A DNA stretch of 64,000 nt from Mesorhizobium sp. M2E.F.Ca.ET.219.01.1.1 (lineage in GTDB: Bacteria > Pseudomonadota > Alphaproteobacteria > Rhizobiales > Rhizobiaceae): the NCBI RefSeq assembly GCF_004016445.2, contig NZ_SADT02000002.1, positions 1,116,001 to 1,180,000 of the forward strand, given 5' to 3'. Below the pieces are notes generated by a model that was given only the letters and a program-made list of their open reading frames with translations, searched no databases and was not told the origin of the DNA. Below are positions 16,893 through 24,852 of this stretch, in pieces (position 1 is the first letter of the stretch; each line of letters opens with the position of its first letter). The position numbers and the translations under genes are program-made.

Positions 16893-19391
16893 ATGCCCGC
16901 CAACCTCAAACCCTACCGCGCCAAGCGCGAATTCTCCCGCACCCCGGAACCCGCCGGCAGCCTTTCCGCCAAGGGCTCCAACCGCTTCGTCGTGCACAAG
17001 CACCACGCCACCGCCGATCATTACGACCTGCGCCTGGAAGTCGGCGGCGTGCTGAAGAGCTGGGCCGTCCCGCGCGGGCCGTCTCTCAACCCCGCCGACA
17101 AGCGGCTTGCCGTCGAGACCGAGGATCATCCCATCGAATATATCGACTTCGAGGGCGTTATCCCCGAGGGGGAATATGGCGGCGGGCCGATGATCGTCTG
17201 GGACGCCGGAACCTGGGCGCCGATGGAGGACGTCGACAAAAGCCTGCGCAGCGGCGCCTTCAAGTTCCGGCTGGCCGGGCAAAAACTCAATGGCGGCTGG
17301 ATGCTGACAAGGCTGAAGCCCAAGCCCGGCGAGGACGAGAACAAGAAGAACTGGCTGCTGTTCAAGGAGCGCGACCTCGCTTCCGACACCAAGCTCGACA
17401 TTCTCGAAGCCCGCCCCGAGAGCGTGAAGTCCGGCCGTCGCATCGAGGAACTGGCGGCGCCGCCGAGGAAGCGGGAACGCCTGCCGCCGAAGCCGGGTTC
17501 GCTGAAACCGGGCGCGCTGCCCGGCGCCGTGAAGGCCGCCCCGCCGAGCCGCATCGAGCCGCAGCTCGCCACCCAGGTGCCGAAACCGCCGGGCGGCGAT
17601 AATCCAGCGGAGCGCACCGGCGAGCTTTGGCTGCACGAAATAAAATTCGACGGCTACCGCACCATGGCGCATGTGGTGGATGGCGAGGTGCGGCTGATCA
17701 CCCGTGGCGGCATCGACTGGACGAAGCGCTATGGCGATCTCCCGCAGGCCTTTTCGCGCTTGCCGGTCGCCCAGGCGATCATCGACGGCGAGATCATGGT
17801 GCTCGACGACAAGGGCATCTCGCGCTTCGCGCTGCTGCAGGACGCGCTGGCCGAAGGCGCCGGTTCGAAACTGCATTTCTACGCCTTCGACCTTTTGCAT
17901 CTCGATGGCTGGGACTTGCGCAAGGCGCCGCTCATCAAGCGTAAGGCGCTGCTTGCCGAGCTGCTCGCCGGCCAGGCCGCCAATGCCGCCATCCAGTACA
18001 GCGACCATGTCGAGGGGGACGGGCAAGGTCTTTACGATCAGGCCTCGGAGCTGGGGCTCGAAGGCGTCGTCTCCAAGCGCGCCGACGCCATTTATATCAG
18101 CGGCCGCACCAAGAGCTGGACCAAGGTGAAGGCGCAAAAGACGGATGATTTCGTCATCGCCGGCTACACCGTCTCCGACCGGGCGGAAGGGCTGGCCGCG
18201 CTCGGCATGGCCGAGTTCGAAAATGGCGAGCTTCATTATCGCGGCAAGGTCGGTACCGGCTTCGACCGCGACATGGCGACCGAGCTGCTTGCCAGGCTGG
18301 AGCGGCTGACGGCCGGCGCCAGCCCGCCTGAAGGCGTGCCGCGCGAGATCATGCGCGAGATGCGCTGGGTGAAGCCGCTGCTGTCGGCGCGCGTGCGCTA
18401 TTCGAACCGCACCGCCGACAATGCGATCCGCCACGGCGTCTTTCGCGGCTTGCGCGATGTCGGCGGGCTGACCACGCCGGCGCCGGTGAAACGCAAGCGG
18501 CTGATCGCCGAATCCGACCTCGCCACCATCTGGGTGACCAATCCGGAGCGGCGACTGTTCGGCAAGACCGGGCCGACAAAACTCGACATCGCCGTCTATT
18601 ACGCATTGGTCGGCGATTTCATGCTGCCGCATATCATCGGACGCCCGGTGTCGCTGGTGCGCTGCCCGACCGGCAAACCGCAGGACTGCTTCTTCCAGCG
18701 CCACGCCTTCACCGGCATGCCGCCTTCGGTGGCGGTGTTCGAGAGCGTCAATTCGGAAGGCGAGACGAAAACCTATCTCTCGGTCGAGGACGCCAAGGGC
18801 TATCTCGCGCTGGCGCAATTCGGCGTCGTAGAGTTCCACACCTGGGGCACACACCGCCAAAGACTCGACAGGCCGGACCAGATCGTCTTCGACCTCGACC
18901 CGGGCGAGGGGATTTCGTGGCGCGAGGTGGTGGAGGCGGCAGTCCACATCAAGGGCGGGCTGGAAAGCCTTGGCCTGGTGCCCTTCGTGAAGACCTCCGG
19001 CGGCAAGGGTATCCACATCACCGTGCCGGTGACCAGAAAGCAGAACTGGAAGAAACTGCACCAGGCGAGCAGCGCCATTTCCACCTTGCTCGCGGCAAGC
19101 GCGCCCGACACCTTCACCACCACCATGGGCAAGGAAAACCGCAAGAAGCGCATCTTCATCGACTTCCACCGCAACGCCCGCGGCCACACCTCCGCCGCGC
19201 CCTATTCGCTGCGCGCCCGCACCAACCTCCCGGCCTCGACGCCGGTGAGCTGGACAGACCTCGAGACGATCGACGCGCCGGAGGACCTGAACTACGCCTC
19301 GCTGCCGGGACTGCTGGAGACGTCGGGCGATCCCTGGGCGGAGATCGACGAGGCGGCAAGGGATCTGCCGGTGATGGAGAAGGAGCGGTAG
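16893..19391 (+). CDS. ligD: ATP-dependent DNA ligase D (NHEJ)
   Basis: This 832-residue multidomain enzyme carries out bacterial non-homologous end joining with Ku. From the N-terminus there is a 3'-phosphoesterase domain (FVVHKHHATADHYDLRLE at about residues 30-47), then the ATP-dependent ligase with the adenylated lysine in HEIKFDGYRTMAH near residue 250, an OB domain, and a C-terminal primase/polymerase domain (QIVFDLDPGEG with paired Asp, then FVKTSGGKGIHITVP). Domain order PE-Lig-Pol is usual for rhizobia. ku lies 800 bases downstream on the same strand, separated by a repeat-bracketed GIY-YIG gene. Confidence 0.95.
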   Translation: MPANLKPYRAKREFSRTPEPAGSLSAKGSNRFVVHKHHATADHYDLRLEVGGVLKSWAVPRGPSLNPADKRLAVETEDHPIEYIDFEGVIPEGEYGGGPMIVWDAGTWAPMEDVDKSLRSGAFKFRLAGQKLNGGWMLTRLKPKPGEDENKKNWLLFKERDLASDTKLDILEARPESVKSGRRIEELAAPPRKRERLPPKPGSLKPGALPGAVKAAPPSRIEPQLATQVPKPPGGDNPAERTGELWLHEIKFDGYRTMAHVVDGEVRLITRGGIDWTKRYGDLPQAFSRLPVAQAIIDGEIMVLDDKGISRFALLQDALAEGAGSKLHFYAFDLLHLDGWDLRKAPLIKRKALLAELLAGQAANAAIQYSDHVEGDGQGLYDQASELGLEGVVSKRADAIYISGRTKSWTKVKAQKTDDFVIAGYTVSDRAEGLAALGMAEFENGELHYRGKVGTGFDRDMATELLARLERLTAGASPPEGVPREIMREMRWVKPLLSARVRYSNRTADNAIRHGVFRGLRDVGGLTTPAPVKRKRLIAESDLATIWVTNPERRLFGKTGPTKLDIAVYYALVGDFMLPHIIGRPVSLVRCPTGKPQDCFFQRHAFTGMPPSVAVFESVNSEGETKTYLSVEDAKGYLALAQFGVVEFHTWGTHRQRLDRPDQIVFDLDPGEGISWREVVEAAVHIKGGLESLGLVPFVKTSGGKGIHITVPVTRKQNWKKLHQASSAISTLLAASAPDTFTTTMGKENRKKRIFIDFHRNARGHTSAAPYSLRARTNLPASTPVSWTDLETIDAPEDLNYASLPGLLETSGDPWAEIDEAARDLPVMEKER

Positions 19392-19401
19392 CCTCTCGGC
19401 G

Positions 19402-19913
19402 TCGTCATTCTAGGGCGGAGCAAGGAGCGAAGCGACGCGCGCAGACCCTAGAATCCATGCCGTGACATGGGCCTTAGGATGCGGCGGTCCAGAAGAATAG
19501 CCACCAGAATCAGCGCCAATTAGGATCGCTCGATGACAGGTTACGTGTAATGACCGCGAGCCAGAAAGGCGGCACGATCTACATCGGTGTCACCAACGAC
19601 CTCGCGCGTCGGATGCCCGAGCACAAGAACGGCCAAGGCTCGCATTTCACCAGCCGCTACGCCGTGCACCGCCTAGTCTGGTACGAGGAATACTTCGATA
19701 TCGCCGATGCCATACAGCGCGAGAAATCGTTAAAGCGCTGGCCGCGCCAATGGAAGATCGAACTGATCGAGAAGACCAATCCAGAATGGTCCGAGCTCTT
19801 TCGCGGGACGGGCTGGTGAGCGATCTGCACCGTCGCGGCGCTCGCATGTCACGGCATGGATCCTAGGGTCTGCGCGCGTCGCTTCGCTCCTTGCTTCGCC
19901 CTAGGATGACGAA
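19402..19913. mobile_element. Inverted-repeat element carrying a GIY-YIG gene
   Basis: A roughly 68-base sequence (GTCGTCATTCTAGGGCGGAG, then AAGGAGCGAAGCGACGCGCG and CAGACCCTAGAATCCATGCC) at 19402-19470 returns in inverted orientation at 19845-19913. Between them lies the GIY-YIG gene. Elsewhere in the window the same left end is paired with a similar right end around only some 50 bases (23083-23243 and 36011-36174). The long form thus looks like a parent element and the short forms like internal-deletion relatives. No transposase is present; mobility is an inference. Confidence 0.6.
19550..19819 (+). CDS. GIY-YIG nuclease family protein, apparently 5'-frameshifted
   Basis: The 89-residue product matches the small stand-alone GIY-YIG proteins (UvrC-type nuclease fold): TIYIGVTNDLARR with the YIG motif and catalytic Arg, then REKSLKRWPRQWKIELIE with the Glu of the active site. 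The first GIY motif is missing. It can be restored: upstream ATG 19533 gives MTGYV, then TAA; one extra base before ATG 19550 would join it as GYVYMTASQKGG. So the gene is either broken by a one-base deletion or that base is a sequencing error. The stop and start overlap as TAATG. It lies inside an inverted-repeat element. Confidence 0.75.
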   Translation: MTASQKGGTIYIGVTNDLARRMPEHKNGQGSHFTSRYAVHRLVWYEEYFDIADAIQREKSLKRWPRQWKIELIEKTNPEWSELFRGTGW

Positions 19914-20093
19914 GCTTCGGGGCTTCAGCCAATCGCCAGCGTCCGAATCCATCTCCATCGACGCTTCCTACAATTTGAATTATCCTCCGCGCCAACCCAC
20001 CCTCAAAAACACTTCGCTAGGAATTCGGCTGTAAGGTGAGGGGTCGGTGTAGGATTTCCAAGGCGCCAATCGTCCTACGGACGAAGCGCTGCA

Positions 20094-20150
20094 AAGAGCA
20101 TGGTCCCAAAAAGTGGGAACCGGTTTTTGGACAAGACCATGCTCCAACAT
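20094..20150. repeat. Palindromic intergenic repeat, AAAGTGGGAACCGG type
   Basis: The sequence GAGCATGGTC..AAAAGTGGGAACCGGTTTTTGG..GACCATGCTC forms a long imperfect hairpin just upstream of ku. Elements with this core are common between genes in Rhizobiales. A shortened relative is seen at about 60620-60675. It may influence ku expression or simply be a passenger. Confidence 0.75.
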
Positions 20151-20182
20151 AGTGTCAGTGCATGGCCGCGTAGGAGTTCATC

Positions 20183-21091
20183 ATGGCGCCCAGGGCAAGT
20201 TGGAAAGGTTACCTCAAGCTCAGCCTCGTCAGCTGTCCGGTCCGGCTTTACCCGGCCACCAGCGCGAGCGAGCGCATCTCGTTCAATCAGCTGCACAAGA
20301 AGACGCACAACCGCATCAACATGAAGCCGGTCGATCCCGAGCTTGGCCTGGTCGAGCGCTCGGACCTGGTGCGCGGTTATGAGTATGAGGACAAGCAGTA
20401 CATCATCATCGACGACGCCGACCTCGATGCGGTCAGGATCGAATCCAACCACACGATGAACATCGAGGCCTTCGTCGACGAGGGCGAGGTCGATGTCATC
20501 TACCAGGACTCGCCCTATTATCTCGCGCCCGACGGCGCGATGGCGGAGGAAACCTTCGCGGTGTTGCGCGAAGCCATGCGCAAGTCCGGCAAGCTGGCGA
20601 TTGCGCGGCTCGTGCTCTCCAGCCGCGAGCGCGTGGTGACGATCGGCGCGCGCGAGAACGGCATGTTCGTCTGCACCTTGAGGAATCCCAACGAAGTGCG
20701 CGGCACGGCTGAATATTTCGGCAACATCCCGGCGGGCAAGCCTGACCCGGAAATGCTCGATCTCGCCCAAGCGCTGATCAAGCAGAAGGAAACCCACTTC
20801 GATCCGAAGAATTATGAGGATCGCTACGAAGTGGCGCTGATGGCGATGATCCGCGAGAAGTTGAAGGGCCACAAGCCGATCATTGCGGCCGCGCCCGAGC
20901 GCGGCAACGTCATCAACCTGATGGATGCGCTGAAGGCCAGCCTGTCGCAGCAGGCCAAGCCGCCGGCCAAGTCGAAGAGCAAGGCCGAGGAAGCGCCGGC
21001 AAAACCCGCGAAGAAGGCCGCTGCCGGCGGCGCGCCTGAGAACCCGCTGAAGGCGAACCTGTTGAAGGCCGTCGGCAAGAGCAAGAAGTGA
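20183..21091 (+). CDS. ku: Non-homologous end joining protein Ku
   Basis: The 302-residue protein has the single bacterial Ku core: WKGYLKLSLVSCPVRLYPAT at the start, ISFNQLHKKTHNRI, YEDKQYIIIDDADLD, and a final LMDALKASL followed by a Lys/Ala/Pro-rich tail. It forms a ring on DNA ends and recruits LigD, encoded upstream on the same strand. The basic tail is typical of rhizobial Ku and binds DNA and LigD. The TPR gene starts with a GTG overlapping its stop codon. Confidence 0.95.
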   Translation: MAPRASWKGYLKLSLVSCPVRLYPATSASERISFNQLHKKTHNRINMKPVDPELGLVERSDLVRGYEYEDKQYIIIDDADLDAVRIESNHTMNIEAFVDEGEVDVIYQDSPYYLAPDGAMAEETFAVLREAMRKSGKLAIARLVLSSRERVVTIGARENGMFVCTLRNPNEVRGTAEYFGNIPAGKPDPEMLDLAQALIKQKETHFDPKNYEDRYEVALMAMIREKLKGHKPIIAAAPERGNVINLMDALKASLSQQAKPPAKSKSKAEEAPAKPAKKAAAGGAPENPLKANLLKAVGKSKK

Positions 21092-22197
21092 CGGGAGGGC
21101 CGGCGATCGTTCCCGGCGCCGTCTTCGGCGTCGTCGGCGCGCTGGCCGCTTTTCCGCTGCGGCTCGCCGCGCGCGAGGTCGAGCGCCGCCATGCGGAGCT
21201 TAGGCGCGGCGTCACCCGCCGTACCAGCCATGTCGTGTTCGGCCGCGCGCTTCTCGCCAAGGAGAAATCCGGCGATGCCGAGATCGAGCGCCGCGCCAAG
21301 TCCGAACGCCAAGCCGGACGCGCCCTGGTCAGCGAGAACGGTTTCCTGCGCCTGCTCGGACTGATGAAGGCGCCCGACGCCTCGTCGCTCTCCCGGCAAT
21401 CGCTCATCGACCAGTCGCGGCTCGCGGGCGATGCCCTCGACATGCTCTCGCTGTTCGACGCCTTCGAGCATGACGGCGAGCCCTATTCCTTTCGCGACCT
21501 GATCCTGGCGAGGAAATATGCCGGGCTGATTGCCAGCGGCGCCACCTGGGGCGCGATCGCGCGCTCGGTGCACCGTTCCGGCCCGGTCGCGTCGCTCACG
21601 GCAAAATCGCTCAATCTCGGCTCACAGCATGGCCGCCCGGACGCGATCTATCTCGACGATGGGACGAGCGAGCTCGACGGCCAGCTGCTGTTCGACCTCG
21701 GCAGCCCGGAAGACGACACGCTGGAAGAACTCTTCGCCGAAGCCGAGATGGCGGAAGAGGAGGGGCGCCACGACGATGCGGCAGCGCTCTACCAGCGCTG
21801 CCTGGCGATCGACCCGAAAGACAGCATCGCCGCCTTCAACCGCGCCAACTGCCTGCGCGGCGCCGGCCGGATTGCCGAAGCGGCGCACGACTATGCCCGC
21901 GCCATAAAACTAGACCCCGGTTTCGTCGAAGCCTGGTTCAACCTCGCCGGGCTGATGAGCGACGAGGGCAAGGCGGGGTCGGCAAGGCGCCATCTGCAGA
22001 AGGCGATCGCGCTGGACAAGGCCTATGCCGACCCGGTGTTCAACCTCGCCCGGCTGGAATTCGACGCGGGCAATCTGATGGAGGCCCGCCGGTTGTGGGT
22101 GCGCTATCTGGAACTGGACGCGGAGTCCGAATGGGCACGGACCGCGCAGAAGGGCATCCAGTTCGTGGATCTGCACATGGCGCGCACGGCGGGGTGA
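21088..22197 (+). CDS. Tetratricopeptide repeat protein coupled to ku
   Basis: The 369-residue product has an N-terminal region with a possible BRCT-like start (SHVVFGRALLAK) and a helix-turn-helix-like stretch (RKYAGLIASGATWGAIARSV, about residues 141-160). From about residue 213 on there are at least three TPR units (AAALYQRCLAIDPKDSIAAF, then KLDPGFVEAWFNLAGLM and ALDKAYADPVFNLARLEF). TPRs usually hold partner proteins. It starts at a GTG overlapping the ku stop (GTGA), so it is made with Ku; a role in end joining or DNA binding is likely but unproven. Confidence 0.8.
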   Translation: MTGGPAIVPGAVFGVVGALAAFPLRLAAREVERRHAELRRGVTRRTSHVVFGRALLAKEKSGDAEIERRAKSERQAGRALVSENGFLRLLGLMKAPDASSLSRQSLIDQSRLAGDALDMLSLFDAFEHDGEPYSFRDLILARKYAGLIASGATWGAIARSVHRSGPVASLTAKSLNLGSQHGRPDAIYLDDGTSELDGQLLFDLGSPEDDTLEELFAEAEMAEEEGRHDDAAALYQRCLAIDPKDSIAAFNRANCLRGAGRIAEAAHDYARAIKLDPGFVEAWFNLAGLMSDEGKAGSARRHLQKAIALDKAYADPVFNLARLEFDAGNLMEARRLWVRYLELDAESEWARTAQKGIQFVDLHMARTAG

Positions 22198-22227
22198 GGA
22201 TGGTTGGCGAAGGCCTTCGCGACAGCC

Positions 22228-22408
22228 AATCTCCCCCCTTGTGGGGGAGATGTCCGGCAGGCCAGAGGGGGGCGCTGTCCCGCCGGCCTCTCAGCTTTTC
22301 GCTGCCGCGACCTCTAGGATTCTCGTTTTGTAAGGAGCGAGGTCCGCGTTCCTTCGCGCCCCCCTCTGGCCTGCCGGCCATCTCCCCCACAAGGGGGGAG
22401 ATCAGCAG
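22228..22408. repeat. Dispersed inverted repeat, TCTCCCCC family (copy 3)
   Basis: The outer units CCAATCTCCCCCCTTGTGGG and its facing partner (CCATCTCCCCCACAAGGGGG) flank about 80 bases, with the inner tail GCGCTGTCCCGCCGG also shared with the copies at 24549 and 47226. It lies between the convergent-free genes for the TPR protein and the hydrolase. Confidence 0.85.
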
Positions 22409-22435
22409 CTTCGCCGCCGCGCCGAGAACAGTCCT

Positions 22436-23092
22436 ATGACAACCCATTTCCTCTTCGACGGCTTCGACACCGCCCCAGTCACCATCCTGCTCGCCCATGG
22501 CGCCGGCGCGTCGATGGACTCGCCCTCGATGACCGCCACCGCCAAGGCGCTCAGCACGGCCGGCTTCCAGGTCGCGCGTTTCGAGTTCCACTACATGGCC
22601 GCGCGCCGCTACGGCCACCGCAAGCCGCCGCCGCGCGCCGAGACGGTCAACCCGGAATACATCAAGGCGATCGCCGATCTGCGCGCCAGGGGCGTGACCG
22701 GCATGCTGATCATCGGCGGCAAGTCGATGGGCGGCCGCGTCGCCTCGATGGTCGCCGACGAGATGTTCGAAAGAGGCGAGATCGCGGGGCTGGTCTGCCT
22801 CGGCTACCCGTTCCATCCGCCAGGCAGGCCGGAGCAGCTGCGGACGAAGCATCTCCTCGACTTGAAGACCCCGACGCTGATCTTCCAAGGCACCCGCGAC
22901 GAGTTCGGCACGAAGGACGAGGTCGCGACCTACGGCCTTTCCCCGGCGATAGAGGTGGTCTGGCTGGAGGACGGCGACCACGATTTGAAGCCGCGCAAGG
23001 CGATCTCGGGCTTTTCGACGGCGGATCATTTGAAGATGGTGGCGGAGACGATAGTGGCTAAATTCGCGCAGCCCTCGGCTTCGTCATCCTAG
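22436..23092 (+). CDS. Alpha/beta hydrolase, KANL3/Tex30-like
   Basis: The 218-residue protein is a small serine hydrolase. It has the oxyanion segment LLAHGAGASMDSPSM near residue 18, the nucleophile elbow IIGGKSMGGRVASMV near residue 98, an Asp in LIFQGTRDEFG and the catalytic His in LEDGDHDLKPRK near residue 180. This is the pattern of the KANL3/Tex30 or dienelactone hydrolase-like group. The substrate is unknown. Its stop lies inside a dispersed repeat. Confidence 0.85.
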   Translation: MTTHFLFDGFDTAPVTILLAHGAGASMDSPSMTATAKALSTAGFQVARFEFHYMAARRYGHRKPPPRAETVNPEYIKAIADLRARGVTGMLIIGGKSMGGRVASMVADEMFERGEIAGLVCLGYPFHPPGRPEQLRTKHLLDLKTPTLIFQGTRDEFGTKDEVATYGLSPAIEVVWLEDGDHDLKPRKAISGFSTADHLKMVAETIVAKFAQPSASSS

Positions 23093-23243
23093 GGCGAAGC
23101 AAGGAGCGAAGCGACGCGCGCAGACCCTAGGATCCATGCCATGACGCTAAGGCTCTGCTCCGGTTCAGAATTCTGCCCCGCCACGTTCCATGGCGACGGT
23201 CACGGCATGGATCCTCGGGTCAAGCCCGAGGATGACGAAGCGA
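23083..23243. repeat. Short GGATCCATGCC-type inverted-repeat element
   Basis: A left part (TCATCCTAGGGCGAAGCAAG, then GAGCGAAGCGACGCGCGCAG and ACCCTAGGATCCATGCC) and a right part (GTCACGGCATGGATCCTCGG, then GTCAAGCCCGAGGATGACGA) enclose some 45 bases with a GGTTCAGAATTCTG core. It is nearly the same as 36011-36174 and shares its left end with the GIY-YIG element at 19402. It overlaps the last bases of the upstream hydrolase gene. Confidence 0.85.
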
Positions 23244-23265
23244 GAGGCGCCTTCGGCATCCAAAC

Positions 23266-24039
23266 ATGAAACTCGCCACCTTCAACGTCAACAACATCAA
23301 CAATCGTCTCGAGAACCTGCTCGCTTGGCTCGCGCGCGCGAAACCCGACGTCGTTTGCCTGCAGGAGCTGAAATCGCGCGACACCCAATTCCCGCTGACC
23401 CGGCTGGCGAAGGCCGGCTATGGCGCGGTGTGGAAGGGCGAGCCGACCTGGAACGGCGTCGCCATCCTAGCAAAGGGTGCCGAGCCGGTGCTGACGCGCG
23501 ACGCGCTGCCCGGCGATGATGCCGACCGCCAGGCCCGCTATATCGAGGCGGCGGTCGACGGCGTCGTCATTGCCTGCCTCTATGCGCCGAACGGCAACCC
23601 GCGGCCCGGCCCGAAATTCGACTACAAGCTCGCCTGGCACGAACGCTTCGCGGCGCACGCGGCCGAGCTTCTCGACACCGGCCTGCCGGTGGCGCTCGCC
23701 GGCGACTTCAACATCGTGCCCGAGCCGCGCGACATCTATGAGACCCGCTCCTATGACGACAACGCGCTGGTGCAGCCCGAAAGCCGCGCCGCCTTCGCCG
23801 CGCTGATCGATCAGGGCTGGACCGACGCGCTGCGCAAGGTTTTTCCCAAGGAGGAGCGGCTCTACACTTTCTGGGACTATCGCCGGAACCGCTGGCCGCG
23901 CGATGCCGGATTGCGGCTCGACCACATCTTGCTGTCGAAGAAGCTGGCGCGGAAGCTGAAAGCGGCGGGCATCGACCGCGAGGTGCGGGGAGGGGAAAAC
24001 CCCAGCGACCACGCGCCGGTCTGGGTGGAGTTGGGGTGA
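23266..24039 (+). CDS. xth: Exodeoxyribonuclease III
   Basis: The 257-residue enzyme is an AP endonuclease and 3'-5' exonuclease of base-excision repair. Motifs in order are FNVNNINNRLENLLAWL, CLQELKSRDTQFP with the metal Glu, YAPNGNP, LAGDFNIVPEPRDIY with Asp/Asn, and the final LRLDHILLS and NPSDHAPVWVEL with catalytic Asp-His. All key residues are present and the length is usual. It lies head-to-tail with the hydrolase, separated by a repeat. Confidence 0.92.
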   Translation: MKLATFNVNNINNRLENLLAWLARAKPDVVCLQELKSRDTQFPLTRLAKAGYGAVWKGEPTWNGVAILAKGAEPVLTRDALPGDDADRQARYIEAAVDGVVIACLYAPNGNPRPGPKFDYKLAWHERFAAHAAELLDTGLPVALAGDFNIVPEPRDIYETRSYDDNALVQPESRAAFAALIDQGWTDALRKVFPKEERLYTFWDYRRNRWPRDAGLRLDHILLSKKLARKLKAAGIDREVRGGENPSDHAPVWVELG

Positions 24040-24099
24040 GAAAACAAAAATCCCCGCCGTGGCGGGGATCGTTGAGAGACCAGGCTTTGCGTCTTCCGA

Positions 24100-24186
24100 T
24101 CACTGTGGAGCCGGCTGCGAACCAGCCACAACCGCCGAAAGCTTGCCCTTGCGGGCGAAAACCGGCTTCTCGTAAGTCTTCTTCAT
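24100..24186 (-). CDS. Lasso-leader-like RiPP precursor, peptide A (28 residues)
   Basis: This tiny gene reads MKKTYEKPVFARKGKLSA and then VVAGSQPAPQ, with an AGGGGA site about ten bases before the ATG at 24186. Residues Y5 and P8 with G14 form the YxxPxxxxxG pattern by which lasso-peptide leaders bind their RRE/B1 protein. Gly22 stands where a lasso core would begin, but the tail has only seven residues and no Asp or Glu to close a ring, and the usual Thr at -2 is Val. It is a near copy of the upstream peptide gene (24237-24320), so the pair arose by duplication. No lasso B or C enzyme is seen in the window. Confidence 0.7.
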   Translation of the reverse strand: MKKTYEKPVFARKGKLSAVVAGSQPAPQ

Positions 24187-24236
24187 ATCAGGATGTCCCC
24201 TATCGACACATGCTCAAAGCGGCGATGATTTCACCG

Positions 24237-24320
24237 TCAACCTGGCACGGGCGAACCGGCCACAATCGCTGAAAGCTTACCCTTGCGGACCAATACCGGC
24301 TTTTCGTAAGTCTTCTTCAT
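24237..24320 (-). CDS. Lasso-leader-like RiPP precursor, peptide B (27 residues)
   Basis: The product reads MKKTYEKPVLVRKGKLSA and then IVAGSPVPG, with a GAGGAG ribosome site about nine bases before the ATG at 24320. It has the complete leader pattern YxxPxLxxxG (Y5, P8, L10, G14) of the lasso RiPP leader group. The first ten codons are the same as in peptide A except for synonymous changes, which shows selection on the protein. The stub after Gly22 is only GSPVPG, too short and lacking an acidic residue for a normal lasso ring. Peptide A follows 50 bases downstream, so they may share a transcript. Confidence 0.72.
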   Translation of the reverse strand: MKKTYEKPVLVRKGKLSAIVAGSPVPG

Positions 24321-24548
24321 GCGATTGCTCTCCTCGAAAATCACGGCGGATAATCTCATATGAACGATTTCTGTCAAGTAAGCGGCCCCGGCCGGCCGTT
24401 CTGTTTTCTGGGGACAGCGTTATACTGAAGTAACCGCCGTCGCATCATCCGCAATTGGCCGGCGGCGGAGGAGATGGCAAGGTGCTGTTTGCCGGGGCGC
24501 CGGAGTGAGGGCGACGTTACAGGTTGGCAAAAAAGCCGGCATGATGGC

Positions 24549-24732
24549 CGATCTCCCCCCTTGTGGGGGAGATGCCCGGCAGGGCAGAGGGGGGCGCTGT
24601 CCCGCCGGCGTCCCAATTCAGCCATCTGTCACACCCACCGCTGTTTCATTGGGGCAATGCGCAATGCCGCGTTCTTTCGCGCCCCCCTCTGGCCTGCCGG
24701 CCATCTCCCCCACAAGGGGGGAGATCAGCAGC
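24549..24732. repeat. Dispersed inverted repeat, TCTCCCCC family (copy 4)
   Basis: Facing units (CGATCTCCCCCCTTGTGGGG with GATGCCCGGCAGGGCAGAGG and their partner at 24679-24732) enclose about 75 bases. It occupies most of the gap between the peptide genes and the amidase. The rest of that gap (24321-24548) shows no gene. Confidence 0.85.
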
Positions 24733-24852
24733 TTCGACCGCGGCGCCATTCCTCCTACGTGTCCATGAAGTCCAAGCCTCTTTCCAAGCCTCTTGCGGTG
24801 GAGACATCCGGCAGGGCAATGGTACCGAGACGCCACGTAAGCCGAGCCCATC

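Noticed and set aside
16755..19187. 810-residue minus-strand frame opposite ligD
   Set aside because: It also reads through a dispersed repeat. LigD domains on the plus strand are unambiguous.
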